From NCBI RefSeq assembly GCF_024679095.1, contig NC_066529.1, positions 5,042,366 through 5,106,365 on the forward strand: a DNA stretch of 64,000 nucleotides, in the 5' to 3' direction. The stretch comes from Eriocheir sinensis. Its lineage: Eukaryota; Arthropoda; Malacostraca; Decapoda; Varunidae. A model generated the notes under the pieces. The model did no database searches. It was not told where the DNA came from and saw only the letters and a program-made list of their open reading frames with translations. Numbering within the stretch: position 1 is the stretch's first letter; each line of letters opens with the position of its first letter. The translations under genes were made by a program, and so were the position numbers. This document shows positions 13,614-25,860 of this stretch, in pieces.

Positions 13614-15115
13614 GGGACTTTCAGCGTCACGTCAGTTGTGGGAAATTTACTGAAAAGCAGAAAGGGAAGGGCGGCAGGGTGTGATGTGAAGGCGTAAGGG
13701 CTGGCGGCGGGGTGTGACAAGGGCAAAGAAAGGGTTAGGACACGAAAGTGGAGAACAGAGGGAAGAAAGGGCAATGGAACGTAACAGGAAGAGGGAGAGG
13801 ATGAGATCGAGACACAAACGTAGACGAGACAGTAGGAGGGATGAGGGAGGACAAGAACGGGGGCACTAGTGACAAGGGGTGACTAATAAAGACAAAATAG
13901 AGTCACAATGGGTAGCAGAATCGGAAAACAAGGCAGAAAATGATAAAAAGAAACTGTGGGAGAGTTGACAGAAGCGTGACAGAAAGATGGACAGAATAGA
14001 ACAGAAAACGGGACAGGGAGGTAAAATAAGAAAAGAAAAAAGGTAGAACGTTAGAATAAAAGCATGAACGTGATGACATAGGCGTGGCAGAGGCGGCCGA
14101 GCGTGACAATGGGGGGGTGAGGGAGAAGAAAAAGGGGTACAATCAACTGGGCGTGGCTGGAGAAGATGGGTACGGAGCGGCGAGGCGTGGCTAAAGAAGG
14201 GTACAAGTCGGCAGGAGGACGTCGGGGTAGTGGGTGACAAAGGGCGCGAGTGGGTAACAGCACGGCACATTTTCCTGGAGCGCGGGTTTTGACGCCGCCA
14301 GCAGAATACGGTCCCGGAAGAGCAGCCTCATTTTCGGAAGGAGCGGCGAAGAATAGACGCGAGGAAGAAGGAACATGAAGAGGAAACGAGGAGGGACAAA
14401 AGGAGGAAGGAGAAAGCAAATGAGGGTGGAAGGAGGCGAGAAGAAGAAAAAGAGGAACAGGGCGCACAAAAATAAAAGCGAGAAGGTTCGAAAGGAGAAG
14501 AAGAAAGAAAGGAAGAGTGAGGAGGAGGGATGGGATGACATATGAAAGGGGGAGAAAACGATAAAGGGGGAAGAAGAAGGCAAATGATGATGGGGAAGGG
14601 GTGGGGTGGGAGGAGACCAGAATAAACTGAAGAATAAAGCGAAGAAAAAAGAAAAGTGAAATAATTTGAAATACGGAGAAGAAGAAAGAAAAGTGAAAGG
14701 AGGAGGAGGAGGAGAGATAGGAAGACATGAAAGGGAGGAAAATGGTACACAGGATGCTAGTTAAAGGACGAATCACAAGGAGGGAGGGGAGGATAAAGAG
14801 GAAAGACGTAATACATGAACTGAAGGTGGAGAGGGAGAAAAGGAGAGAGAGTGAAGGAGAGAAAGAGGAAGAGCCAATATTTATAAATGAAGAAGGGAAG
14901 AGAAGATAGGAGGGAGAGAGGGAGAGGTGAGGAGGGCGGAGAGGAAGGAAGTAACATACGAACTGAATGACAGAAGGGAGAGGAAGGAAGGGAAGGGAGG
15001 AAATGGAGAGTAAAAAAAGCGTATAGAAAGAATCAGACAAACTTGAGGAGGAGAGAGAAGACGATGGGGATGAAGAAAAAGGAAAAAAATGGAGGCGTGT
15101 TGAAGAGACAGGTCA
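13612..15115. other. Long purine-rich plus-strand tract
   Basis: About 1.5 kb in which A and G dominate, with GGAGG, GAAGAA and AGGAAGG motifs. Minus-strand open frames up to 329 codons are Ser/Phe/Leu/Pro-rich and compositional. A short more balanced segment at 14,140-14,330 contains CpGs but no recognised gene. Confidence 0.6.
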
Positions 15116-16062
15116 CATCTGTTTGAGGCTTTAAGTAATTTATGATAATCGTAAATCAAACTTCCCACTTTCAAATACTTTCGTTCTTCCATCAATCATT
15201 CAGCTACCTCTCTCCCTCCTCCCCTTCCTTCTACTTCCTCTCCTTTTCCTCCTCCTCCTCCTTCTGCAAGTAGTTTTTCACACACACAAAGAAGGACACA
15301 AAACAACACTGCTACCCTGAAATGTGAAAGCGGCGTCCTGACCCGGAACAGCAGACACGTGGCCGAAACTCTAATACAAAATTGGGCGTCTGTGTTCACG
15401 GTCAGGAATGAGAGTCCGTCCGCGTAGGTCCCTGGAAATAGGTACAACATGCGAAAAAGATGTGCAAAAATATATGGATAAACTCAGCAGTATCCGACAA
15501 CTTATCTTGCTTATAAAGTTCGCTAAGGTTGTTTGGCCAGAATGTTTTTAGTGGTTTTAGGTTGTGTGGGTAGCTAAAAACATGGAGGTCAAATATCTTA
15601 ACTAAATACCTTATCATATAAATCATACAAGTCTAATACCTGTAACCAATCACTATTTCTATATCGCGTCACCTTACCCAAATTAATATAAGAGAGAAGG
15701 AGGGAGAGAGGAAGAGGAAGGGAGATAGGAGAGAGAATGGAAGGAGGGAGGGAAGGAAGGTTGGAGAGAGGCCCCTTCCAAATATGTGACCTACCTTATT
15801 CCAACACCAGATATGCTATAGAGTTCAAAGACAAAGAGGAGGCAGGTTATAATGTACATGTCACCTACCTGTCTCCCTTCACCTGGGTAGAAAAGCAGCA
15901 CACGTGAGGCCCAAGACAGAGGCATCTAAATAAATCTACTTCGCTATCTCGACAGTCACTTCGTTCCCTAATAGCCGCTTCACTCTCAGACACTTGTATA
16001 CTTCCGTCTCCTGCTGTCACTTAACACTCAGACAGTAACTTCATTTTTAGACAGTCCCTTGA

Positions 16063-16065
<3 letters not shown>
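15116..16065. other. Unique sequence, no gene seen
   Basis: Mixed composition, with CTTCC/CTCC-rich 15,205-15,265 and GGAAGG-rich 15,690-15,765. Confidence 0.45.

Positions 16066-16153
<88 letters not shown>
16066..16153. repeat. (CT)n microsatellite, 88 bp
   Basis: Perfect dinucleotide run. Confidence 0.97.
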
Positions 16154-16157
<4 letters not shown>

Positions 16158-16335
16158 CAGACAGCTCGCTACATTTGAAAAAGCATCGTTTAGAGTCTTA
16201 TATAAAAATTTCACTTCCTTCCCAACATAAATTTTAATGTGACGATTTTATTATGTGTAGAAATTCGGAACTGGATTTTTTTCTGAATAATCGTTTGTCT
16301 GTTTCGCTGCCAATCTGATAATGTCTGTCTGTCTT

Positions 16336-16341
<6 letters not shown>

Positions 16342-16394
<53 letters not shown>
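16342..16394. repeat. (AC)n microsatellite
   Basis: Perfect run after a T8 run, followed by C-runs (C7 and C7). Confidence 0.95.
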
Positions 16395-16395
<1 letters not shown>

Positions 16396-16877
16396 CCCTT
16401 CCTCCCCCCCTCCCCCCCAACACCCAAACACACACTATTACACAATCTATACAATCACACCCATCACACTCGGCATACACACCCACCCATTTCAACACTG
16501 CCATCCTGCCCCGAAGTAACGAACCTCCGCTAAAGGAACCATTTGCATATAGATGAAGGGCGCGTCTTGGCCGGCGCGAGAGTCGTGAGCCCTTGGTTAC
16601 GTACGGCTCATCCCTGCCCGCCCGAGGGATTTCCGGAGGGCGAAGTGAATCCGTCTCTCTCGCCCCCTAGTTTACCCTTTACTGATACTAAGGGGAGGGG
16701 TAGGGGGGTAGGGGGGTAGATTGAGTTGCTCGGTGCCTGCGTCTCCTGGACCAAATTTCGCACCTCATCAAGACAACCTATCGGCAACTTCGCCCGGCCA
16801 CACTTCGGCACAAAAGCAATTTCGGCACGCGCGTTAAATTCGTACACGAGTGATTTCATAGACTTTCCATTTCGTCG

Positions 16878-16879
<2 letters not shown>
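16395..16879. other. GC-richer unique segment with a G-quadruplex motif
   Basis: Contains an octamer ATTTGCAT near 16,541 and CpG-rich sequence at 16,560-16,680. At 16,692-16,716 are four G-runs of 4, 4, 6 and 6 separated by 1-2 nt. No open frame with recognisable domain. Could be a regulatory element; not demonstrated. Confidence 0.4.

Positions 16880-16927
<48 letters not shown>
16880..16927. repeat. (GT)n microsatellite
   Basis: Perfect run followed by T9. Confidence 0.95.
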
Positions 16928-16931
<4 letters not shown>

Positions 16932-17904
16932 GTTTTTTTTTCTAGAGAATATCATGAAACGCAATTTTTTTCTGTTGTATGTCCTAAGAGATTCCATTGT
17001 GACGGGCGGATGATTGGGGAAAGCAAACCAGGAAGAGGGAAAAAGAATACAATGAGATGAGAGAAATATTATGATTAGCGATGCAACGCGGTGTGGAGGG
17101 AGAAAGAGACTGGGAAGAAACGACTGAGATGATGCGCGAGAAATATATAATGTCTCTCGATACTTGCCTGGTCTCTCTCTCTCTCTCTTTCACCTCCTAG
17201 ATTATCAATTCCGTAAACAAAGATACGACTGTGATTCGCAATTAAACTTTCACTCGCCTCCAAAGCTAAACCAAAGCAGCGACAGAAGTGGTTTATACAT
17301 TTTAAGCACGCGCTATTAGTCTCGAACTGAAACTCAATTCAATTTGCTTTGGAGGCACGTAACGCTTTAGGAAATATACACAATACATAAAGTGTGAATA
17401 TATGGGGCAATTAATTTCTAACACGCAGATTGAATGTACAGACGGAGCGGAGAATCCAATGTTTATGTTGTCTTAAAACAATAACTTTGGCAAACAGACG
17501 GCAGCAGGCAGACAGTGGTTCGTTACGATGCTGTTGATTGAATAAGTTCATTGTAAATAACACTGATGAATGGGCCTGGACGTGCAGTGTTCTGGATTCT
17601 GCCTCAGCAAAAGACTTTCTCTTTCCAGTATGATTTTTCGGTTCTCGGTGCCGTCATTTTCCGGCCATTCAAGAAGCAGCACTTTTATTTGCCCTGCTGA
17701 CCCACTGTGCCCGAATGCTCTCCAGTGGGTGAAATGTAAGACTACTTCATATATTTACACATTCATTTTCCCTATACCTCCTCTGTGAGCCTTGTTTCTC
17801 CTCGGCGCTCCCCTTGACAGCAGAGGCCAGAGGCAGGGTTAGTGGGTGCCTACATGGACAGTAACGTCTATTTTTCTTACACGAGAGGTGAAGCTTTTGA
17901 CTTC
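16928..17904. other. Unique sequence, no gene seen
   Basis: Short CT run at 17,172-17,189. A 72-codon plus frame at 17,570 has no recognised domain. Confidence 0.45.
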
Positions 17905-18315
17905 CCTGTTACTAATATTACAGATTGATGTAAACGATAAAGTGTTTGTGGACATGCCCTCTTTACCAAGTACTGACGTTAACTTAAAACCAACATAATA
18001 ATACCCAAATAAATGAATCTCTGCTCAATATCCTGTTACTAATATTGCAGAATGATGTAAACAATAAAAAGTGTTTGTGGACATGCCCTCTTTATCAAGT
18101 ACTGACGTTCACTTAAAACCAACATAATAATACCCAAATAAATGAATCTCTGCTCAATATCACAGTCGTTAATCCTGTTACTTATATTTCAGAATGATGT
18201 AAACGATAAAAAGTGTTTGTGGACATGCCCTCTTTACTAAGTGTTGACGTTACTTTACACCAACATAATAATACCCAAATAAATGAATCTCTGCTCACTA
18301 TCACAGTCATTAAAG
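17905..18315. repeat. Three-copy tandem repeat, unit 127-142 bp
   Basis: Units begin CCTGTTACTNATATT at 17905, 18032 and 18174. All contain GTTTGTGGACATGCCCTC and end in AATGAATCTCTGCTCA. Units two and three carry an extra CACAGTCRTTAA tail absent from the first, so the duplication register shifted between events. Units look over 90% alike by eye. Confidence 0.92.
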
Positions 18316-18837
18316 GCTTTGCAGGCTCTCACAATAATGATCATCGTGCTAACAATGCGGGTCCGTTCTAATGCCGGCAGTGTTTCACCAAAGTTAATTA
18401 AACGAAATCAACTACAGCAATAAATGATTGGAATATGTAAATGCATATACAGTATTTAAATATGCATTGCCATTACGATATAATAATAACTATGTAAATG
18501 AAACGGGGCAAAAATATATCCTGCATTAAAGGCAATCACATTTATGCTGACACGAATGGAAACAATGTGACTGAGGATAACGATTATTTTTTTAGTCTTG
18601 CCAACTTTGATCACTTATAAAAGGCGTCATGTAGGCCACTGATAGGTAGTCAAATATGCAAGCCCCGGACGACAGAAGCTGATTCGGCTGTCTTAGGAAT
18701 CTGCTCATACCTTGCCTCTTTCACAGTCTTCTTCTCTGTGTTCCATTTTTCGTTCTCTTTAGTAAAAGGGAGCAGACACACGTAACCTCTGCGGAATCCA
18801 TGGTGACGCTGTTGGGAAATTCATCTGTGGCCACTAC
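18316..18837. other. Unique AT-rich sequence
   Basis: No gene recognised. A TATAAAAG octamer near 18,616 is isolated. Confidence 0.45.
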
Positions 18838-18985
18838 AAGCTCACTCACTCACTCACTCACTCACTCTCTTACCCTCGACGGTCCAATGCTCCCGCCTTT
18901 CAGAGAGTTAGACGCCAAAAATGAAAAGAAAAACGAGAAATGCGTAAAAGTTGTCGAGGAGTTCTAGGAAAGAGTTATCGTCCTT
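18838..18985. repeat. Dispersed direct repeat, copy 1 (about 148 bp)
   Basis: Begins with (CTCA)n, then TCTTACYCTYGAYGGTCCA, CTCNCGCCTTTCAGAGAG and GTTGTCGAGGARTTCTAGG. It matches 20631-20778 in the same orientation. Confidence 0.85.
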
Positions 18986-20165
18986 TACATCGAAGGTGTA
19001 ATTTAACACCATCCAACTAGCCACCTCACACCTTTGGTTTTCCTCTCTTTCGTCTCCTTTGTATATCCATATCATCTCGTTTTTCCACCGTCCTGAGACT
19101 CATAACATATTCATACTATTATATTTTCCTTTGTTGTAGCTTCCTTGATCCTTCTCCCCCTTTCACCGTACCTCTAATCCATGCCCTGCACCTCCACCTT
19201 AACTCTTACATTTCACCAACGTCCGTCCCATTTTCGTGTTTTATTTACTGCCCAGGTATAAACATTTTTCATTACTCTTATTAAGTTCTCAAATATATTA
19301 ACCTACTTAGCCAACGAACACAAGGGCAGTGAGGTAACAATATATTCTGCTTCATCAGTAATCACAACGCCATCCCGGCAAAAGACAAAGCTCATTATGA
19401 TTCACTTTAAAATGCAAGACTAATAAGTAAGACTCTTTAAGACTCTGCTCATCCCACTAATCAGATTTATCCTCTCACAGAGATAATGAACAAAACTCGA
19501 TTCGTCCGAGTCATTCGTTGGCTGCCTCTCTACGCCCTTTTCCTCTCTCTATTTATCTATCAATCCCCATCTACTGCCTACTCACGTCTGTCTATCTGTC
19601 TGTCTTTCTGTTTATCCAGCGGCCATTTAATTTCTTTCCCACGACTATGAATGTCTCAACCTCTCAGCCCAGCCACCGTTTACTGTCTACCCATGTCTGT
19701 CAATCTGTCTGTCTTTATCTACCGACCTCTTCGCTTGTCTACGTCTCTATCTGTCTAATGTTCCTCTCTCTCCACCATTCGCCGCGATATGAGGACAGAC
19801 CCTGAATTTAAACTTATCCCAATACCACCAATGAAAACAATGATAAATTTAGCGCGCTCTTCATTAATATGCAGTGTTATGTGAATAATCTAATAATCAA
19901 GTGCATGCGTTGAATCAGCTAACGAACGCGGCATAAGGCGAGGAACAATAATATATACTGAAATAACAGCAGCCCGGCGGAACAACAGCACCAGGAAAAC
20001 AGTGTAGACGTCTGCTGGCGCTAATCAGGTTTCTGGCAAATTTAAATGATAAAAGAATAAAAATAATAATATCGGACAAGAGATAAATGAAAATGTTACT
20101 GATGGTGATGAAAAAAAAAATCAGTAAAATGCGATAACTCATGTAAAGAATTATAGAGTGTAATA

Positions 20166-20168
<3 letters not shown>
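18986..20168. other. Unique sequence, no gene seen
   Basis: C/T-rich 19,000-19,220; CTGTCTGTCT clusters near 19,590 and 19,700. No recognised coding sequence. Confidence 0.45.

Positions 20169-20235
<67 letters not shown>
20169..20235. repeat. (CT)n-(CA)n compound microsatellite
   Basis: CT at 20169-20223 passes directly into CA at 20224-20235. Confidence 0.95.
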
Positions 20236-20236
<1 letters not shown>

Positions 20237-20469
20237 TCGCCCACCCACTCAAACACACTCTATTCACATCCAAGTCAAGTGTTTTTACGCCGACTGCACT
20301 CCACCACGGCTCTGAAAGGTTTGATGTGACGAAAACAAATGTATGGAGTCTCGCTAACACTCCGAGAGACACACGGCCATCAGCAACATCCAAAGGGGTA
20401 AAATGCCGTTCTATCTTGCGTAGGTGGAGATGGTGCGTCTTAATAGTAAAACGTTGAAGAGAGGAACAC

Positions 20470-20470
<1 letters not shown>

Positions 20471-20523
<53 letters not shown>
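20471..20523. repeat. (AC)n microsatellite
   Basis: Perfect run. Confidence 0.95.
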
Positions 20524-20525
<2 letters not shown>

Positions 20526-20630
20526 AGCAGCCTGCATGGTTCACTAAAGGGTCAATCTATCTTGCGGAGGAGAAGTATAAGGAGGAGGAATATAAAATGA
20601 TGTGATCCTATGCACGAAAACATTGAAGGA

Positions 20631-20778
20631 GCTCACTCACTCACTCACTCACTCACTCTCTCTCTCTTACTCTTGATGGTCCACTGCTCACGCCTTTCAG
20701 AGAGCGAGACACCAAATATGAAAAGAAAAAAAGAGGAATGCGTTAAAGTTGTCGAGGAATTCTAGGAAAGAGTCACAG
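20631..20778. repeat. Dispersed direct repeat, copy 2 (about 148 bp)
   Basis: Partner of 18838-18985, about 1.8 kb away. Both copies start at a (CTCA)n tract and stop at the same place after TAGGAAAGAGT, which suggests a defined repeat unit. Confidence 0.85.
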
Positions 20779-21271
20779 GTAAAAAAACAAAACAAGCCGC
20801 GTCCAATTAATAAGGTTTCCCCTAGCTTTTCTTGTACCCGAGGCGAGCTTACAAAAAACAAGGGAGAGGAAAAAGTGTTGGTAGCCTGGCAGCCCCTAAC
20901 GAGAACCAGAAACGATAGGGAGCAACAGCAAAACTCACGGAGACACAACGGACAAGAAAAGGTGTAGAAATGAATGTTCGGAGAAGGTAGAAGGACCAGA
21001 GAGACGTTAGACCTTAAAAAATCAAGAGGACAGGAAAGATACACGATAAAGGAGTGGAAAGAATGGTGAAGTATAGAAAGGAGGAGATGAGAAGAGAGGG
21101 GTGAACATTGATGGAGGATAAATAATGTTGGTATGGAAGATAAACCTACGGGATATTAGACTGAAAAAAAGAACGGAAAAATATTGGTCCATATAAACTG
21201 CTCAAAACTTCGTGTGTTGACATTCCATATGCAAAAAAAAAAAAAAGTTGATACCAATAAAACAAATATCA

Positions 21272-21275
<4 letters not shown>
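20779..21275. other. A/G-rich unique sequence
   Basis: Nothing recognised; A-run at about 21,233-21,246. Confidence 0.45.

Positions 21276-21310
<35 letters not shown>
21276..21310. repeat. (GT)n microsatellite
   Basis: Short perfect run. Confidence 0.93.
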
Positions 21311-21313
<3 letters not shown>

Positions 21314-21392
21314 TGAATTGGTGATGATAATTGTTGATCGGTTGAATTCACTGAATTCACAAATTAGAATTACGGATGTTTGTCACGTTTTC

Positions 21393-21598
21393 TTTTGTTG
21401 CTGTTGTGTTGTTGTTGTTGTTGATGGTGGTGGTGGTGGTGGTTATTGTATTTGGTGAGTGTAAGATAGGGTGTGTGTTTGTTGTTATTATTGTTATTGT
21501 TGCTGCTGTTGTTGTTGATGGTGGTGGTGGTGGTGGTGATGTTATTATTGTTGAGTGGTGTAGAGATAGAGGTGTTGTTGTTGTTATTATTGTTATTG

Positions 21599-21630
<32 letters not shown>

Positions 21631-21646
21631 GGTGGTGTAATTAGTT
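21393..21646. repeat. (GTT)n/(GGT)n trinucleotide array, three blocks
   Basis: Each block runs GTT/ATT units into GATGGTGGTGGT-type units and is followed by a spacer with GAGTGNNG. Blocks begin near 21,396, 21,480 and 21,572, so the array has a higher-order period of about 85-90 bp. Read-through peptides of Val or Asn/Thr/His are artefacts. Confidence 0.88.
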
Positions 21647-22032
21647 TTCATATTAAGGATATTTGTGCAAGTATTTCGGATGGTAGTAACTTTACTGAAC
21701 GCTGAGGTGATGGTGATGACGATAATGATGATGATGATGATGGTATTCCTGATGGTAATGGTTACTGGTGGCGGTTACTTGACATTCTAACACTCAATAT
21801 GAATGTAGCGATGGTAAGGATGATGAATTTGGCGGCGGCGGAGGCGGTGGTGGTGATGTTGGTAGTGACGGTGGGAAAATGGCAGTGACTGTAAACTTGT
21901 AATATTCCACATTCTGTACTCTTAATGAAAGCTATTACCCACCAAAACCTGCTGTGCCATTAAAAACTAAGCATCTATATTTAACACGCGATACTTCGTT
22001 CCCAGACCATACCAGATACTAAATTCAAAAAC
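21647..22032. other. Unique sequence with GAT/GGC triplet runs
   Basis: (GAT)n near 21,720-21,741 and (GGC)-type triplets at 21,829-21,845; otherwise nothing recognised. Confidence 0.45.

Positions 22033-22066
<34 letters not shown>
22033..22066. repeat. Poly(A) tract, about 30 nt
   Basis: The longest A homopolymer in the window. The preceding 100 bp do not resemble the SINEs seen here and no flanking duplication was found, so a retroposed tail is possible but unproven. Confidence 0.9.
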
Positions 22067-22068
<2 letters not shown>

Positions 22069-22399
22069 CAGGTGCACGGGATATACAGGTAAATCAGCAC
22101 AGGTAAGGCTTTGACATGCAACACCTGCGCTATTTAGGGCCCCCCTTTGAAAGCCGGAGTGTCACCTGTTTCCAGCACACGGTTATTGGAGTCAGCTGGG
22201 AGAGAGAGGGGAGACTTTTATCCATCAATTTCCCTCCCGTATATAGACTTGCTTCCCTGTACGGACGGACTACTGTTCTATTTCCAACCTGGTCCCATAA
22301 CGATCTCAGGTCTATTTTGTTTCCCTCTTGCCTTTTATTTTGCTCTTTCCCCCATTCACAGTTCCTAGCAATTTCCATACCGTCTAATTTCTTCTCTTC
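22067..22399. other. Unique sequence, no gene seen
   Basis: Mixed composition with no recognised coding frame. Confidence 0.4.
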
Positions 22400-23100
22400 C
22401 TTTTCCTTATCCTTCTGATGTGTCTACTTTTTTTTTATCCTCTCTACTTCTCCTTTTCTTCATCTATATATGTTACTCAATATTCCTTTCCTTTTTACTT
22501 CTTCCTTGCGCTGTTTGTCTATCTCTCTCCTTACTCTTCCTTTACTTTATTTATACTTGTTACTCAATAGTCCCTTTCCTTCCACTGCCTCCACCTACTC
22601 CTCCTTACTCCTCTGCTGTCTGCCTATTTTTCTTCCTCCCCTCTCATCTTTCACCTTTCTTTTTCACTAATATACCGTCTGTTCCTTCTCCCTCACCCTC
22701 CTGTTGTCTTTCTCTTCTTCCTTCCTCTCTTTGCTAACCTTCTATCCTCTCGTCCATTCCTCCCTTCCTTCGTCTTTCTCCGTATCGATGTTTCTTTCCA
22801 TTCCTCTTATTCCTTCCTCCTCCCTCCTCTGGTACAATCTCTGGCAGTCCTTTCCTTCCCCCTTTCTCTTCTCCCTACTTCGATCCCACGCTCCCTTTTA
22901 CCCTTCTGCTGACTACCTCACCCAGCTCGATTCAGTATCCCTTCTGTTCCCTTCACCCCCTTGCTCCCTTACTCCCTTTTTCTCCCCTTTTCTCTTCTCC
23001 CTACCTCGATCCCACGCTCCCCTTTACCCTTCTGCTGCACTACCTCACCCAGCTCGATCCAGTTCCCCTTCTGTTCCCTTCACCCCCTTTTTCTCCCCCA
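22400..23100. repeat. Pyrimidine-rich tract with internal duplications
   Basis: Two kinds of duplication lie in this C/T-rich stretch. TGTTACTCAATA recurs about 90 bp apart (near 22,469 and 22,558). A segment with CGATCCCACGCTCCC recurs 126 bp apart (22,881 and 23,007), its copies sharing CCTTCTGCTG, CACCCAGCTCGAT and CTGTTCCCTTCACCCCC. Confidence 0.75.
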
Positions 23101-23571
<471 letters not shown>

Positions 23572-23640
23572 ATGTTTTCTCCGTATTTTTCCTCCAAACT
23601 TGAGCAATTAATAAGCAGGGATGAAGTTTTCTATTCCAAT

Positions 23641-24042
23641 TTCCTCCTCCTCCTCCTCCTCTTCCTCTTCCTCCTCTTCCTCCTCCTCCTCCTCCTCCTC
23701 CTCCTCCTCCTCCTCCTCCTCCTCCTCCTCTTCCTCCTTTTCCTCCTTATATAATTTATTTTTTCATATTTCTTCACTGTTTGCATTTTTCTATTTTCGT
23801 TTCTTCTTGTTCTAGTTCCTCCAGTTTCATCTTCTCTTCTATTCATTTCTTCTTTATCCAATCTACATCACCTCCTCCTCCTCCTCCTCCTCCTCCTCCC
23901 GTCTCGAATTCTTTCTTACGTGTGAACTTGGCTAGACAAGAATTCTTTTTCAATTAACTTATTTTTTCCTCCTCCTCCTCGTCCTCCTCCTCCTCCTCCT
24001 CCTCCTCCTCCTCCTCCTCGTCCTCCTCCTCCTCCTCCTCCG
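23641..24042. repeat. (CCT)n trinucleotide blocks
   Basis: TCC/CCT blocks at 23641-23745, 23872-23899 and 23968-24042 in a pyrimidine-rich region. Poly-Ser, poly-Leu and Arg-rich frames arise from them. Confidence 0.93.
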
Positions 24043-24305
24043 TTTCACGCCCGGCTACTTAGTTCATATTTCTTTGTACTCGTTTCTTCTTTACCTTTTT
24101 TTCTCATTTCTTCATTTTTTTCCTACTCATCGTCTAAATCATCCATTTCTACTATGTCTATTTTTTTGTTTCCTCCTTCATTTTCTTTTTCTTATCTTTC
24201 TCTTTTTTCTATTTTTCCTCTTTATCCTTTTCGTTTTTTCTCATATTTCTCCAACTTCATCACTTTGTCTTCGCATCCCTCTTTCTTGTCTATTATTTTT
24301 TTTAG

Positions 24306-24346
24306 CCCTCCTCCTCCTCCTCCTCCTCCTCCTCCTCCTCCTCCTC
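24306..24346. repeat. (CCT)n microsatellite
   Basis: Perfect CTC triplets after a T-rich stretch (24,060-24,305). Confidence 0.93.
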
Positions 24347-24506
24347 CGGTACACAGCGAGGGGAAAAAAACTGGAACGTATTCATCAATCTCGTTCCTCC
24401 CTTCCTTACATTCTTCTTGTTGCCTTTGTTTACCATACATCTTTTTTTTTTATATAATATTTCACTTCGGATATTTTTTCTCACAAACTCTTGCTCTCAT
24501 GTTACA

Positions 24507-24571
24507 ACTACTACTACTATTACTACTACGACTACTACTACTACAACTACTTCTATCACTACTACTACTAT

Positions 24572-24609
<38 letters not shown>

Positions 24610-24610
24610 T

Positions 24611-24701
<91 letters not shown>
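24507..24701. repeat. (TAC)n-(TAA)n trinucleotide array
   Basis: TAC units with scattered ATT/ACG variants to about 24,660 change abruptly to TAA units to 24,701. Confidence 0.95.
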
Positions 24702-24703
<2 letters not shown>

Positions 24704-25227
24704 AACACAATACCAATAGCCATAACACTAATGCTGTAAGTTCTGTTCCATTTACATTACTGTATAGACAGAAACATATATGGCGTTTCCAAATGGTTGT
24801 CTAACATTAATATTCTCACAACTTAACGTCTATATTAAGCACACACGGCTCAATGGCTCAACACAAACAACGCCTCGCTTATATCGGTATGCATAAATAA
24901 CACAAGAGCATTTTAGGGCAGCCAGAAAAAGTCTATCCCAAAAGCTCCATGGAAACTAACTAACTAAAAAACAGAAAACGCGGTCAATCCCTTTACAAAA
25001 TTTATTCTGACAAACTTTTGCCTCCCGTGATCCGCCCCTGATGGCGAGGATGACGGGCGCGGCGAGTGGGCGGATTAAGTCTTTGGTGACACGAGCGTAA
25101 AATTAAAGAGAGGAGCGGCAAAGGCGGAGCGGCAGCGGCGGTGGTTAACCTAAATAATTGCAAAACCGATCAGGCGGGAAGGAAAAACATGACTTTTTAA
25201 TGAGATGCGCGCCAGACACACACAAGC

Positions 25228-25231
<4 letters not shown>
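24702..25231. other. Unique sequence with CpG-rich, TF-site-like segment
   Basis: 25,020-25,200 is CpG-rich with GGCGGATTAAG, GGTTAACC, TAAATAATTG and TTTTTAATGAG motifs, unlike the surrounding AT-rich and skewed sequence. A conserved non-coding element is possible; there is no direct evidence. Confidence 0.35.

Positions 25232-25282
<51 letters not shown>
25232..25282. repeat. (CA)n microsatellite
   Basis: CA run with a few G interruptions at its start. Confidence 0.93.
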
Positions 25283-25285
<3 letters not shown>

Positions 25286-25860
25286 TATTTCCTATCTTCA
25301 TCTTCATTCCTGATCTTTCCATTCTCCTTTCCTTAGTTTATTTTTTCTCCTGTTCTTCTGTTTGCCCTATTTTGGCCTCTCTCATTCCCTTCATACACTT
25401 TACGCTCTCTTCCTCCTCCTCCTCTTTATTTCCTCTTTCCTTCCTTGCTCCTACTCCGTTCTTTCTTCGTACCTTGCATCCTTTGATTCTTCCTTCTACT
25501 AATCTCCTCCTTTCTCTCCCTCTCCTCCTAAAACAATCTTCTTTCCCTTTAACTTCTCTTACTCCATTCCTTTTTAATCTCTAATCTCACCTTTCTCCAT
25601 TTTTTCCTCCTTCCTCCCTACAATCCTTCCTTCCTCTTCTTTATCTCCATTTCCTCCTTCTCACAGCCCCATTCTTTCTAATTCCTCCCTTACTCCAAAA
25701 ATTCCTCCCTCACCTCCCCCCTTCCTCCTCCTCCTCCTCCTCCAAGCTGCATACATCCTCCAAAAGCTCATCTCCCTTTCAGGACCTCAAGGATTAAAAA
25801 GATTTCTAGACCCTTTTTCTTCTCTCCCTTTCCTTTTTATCTTTTACCTTCACTTGATCT
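25283..25860. other. Pyrimidine-rich tract
   Basis: C/T-dominated plus strand; no gene seen. Confidence 0.5.

Noticed and set aside
15855..15905. 14-nt minus-strand micro-exon between a good acceptor and a GTAGGT donor
   Set aside because: Far too short to support from sequence alone; chance pairing is more likely.
18600..18680. TATA-box promoter (TATAAAAG near 18,616)
   Set aside because: No convincing initiator at the right distance, no downstream open frame; such octamers are expected by chance in AT-rich DNA.
22033..22066. Processed pseudogene tail (A30)
   Set aside because: Upstream sequence shows no coding remnant and no target-site duplication was found.
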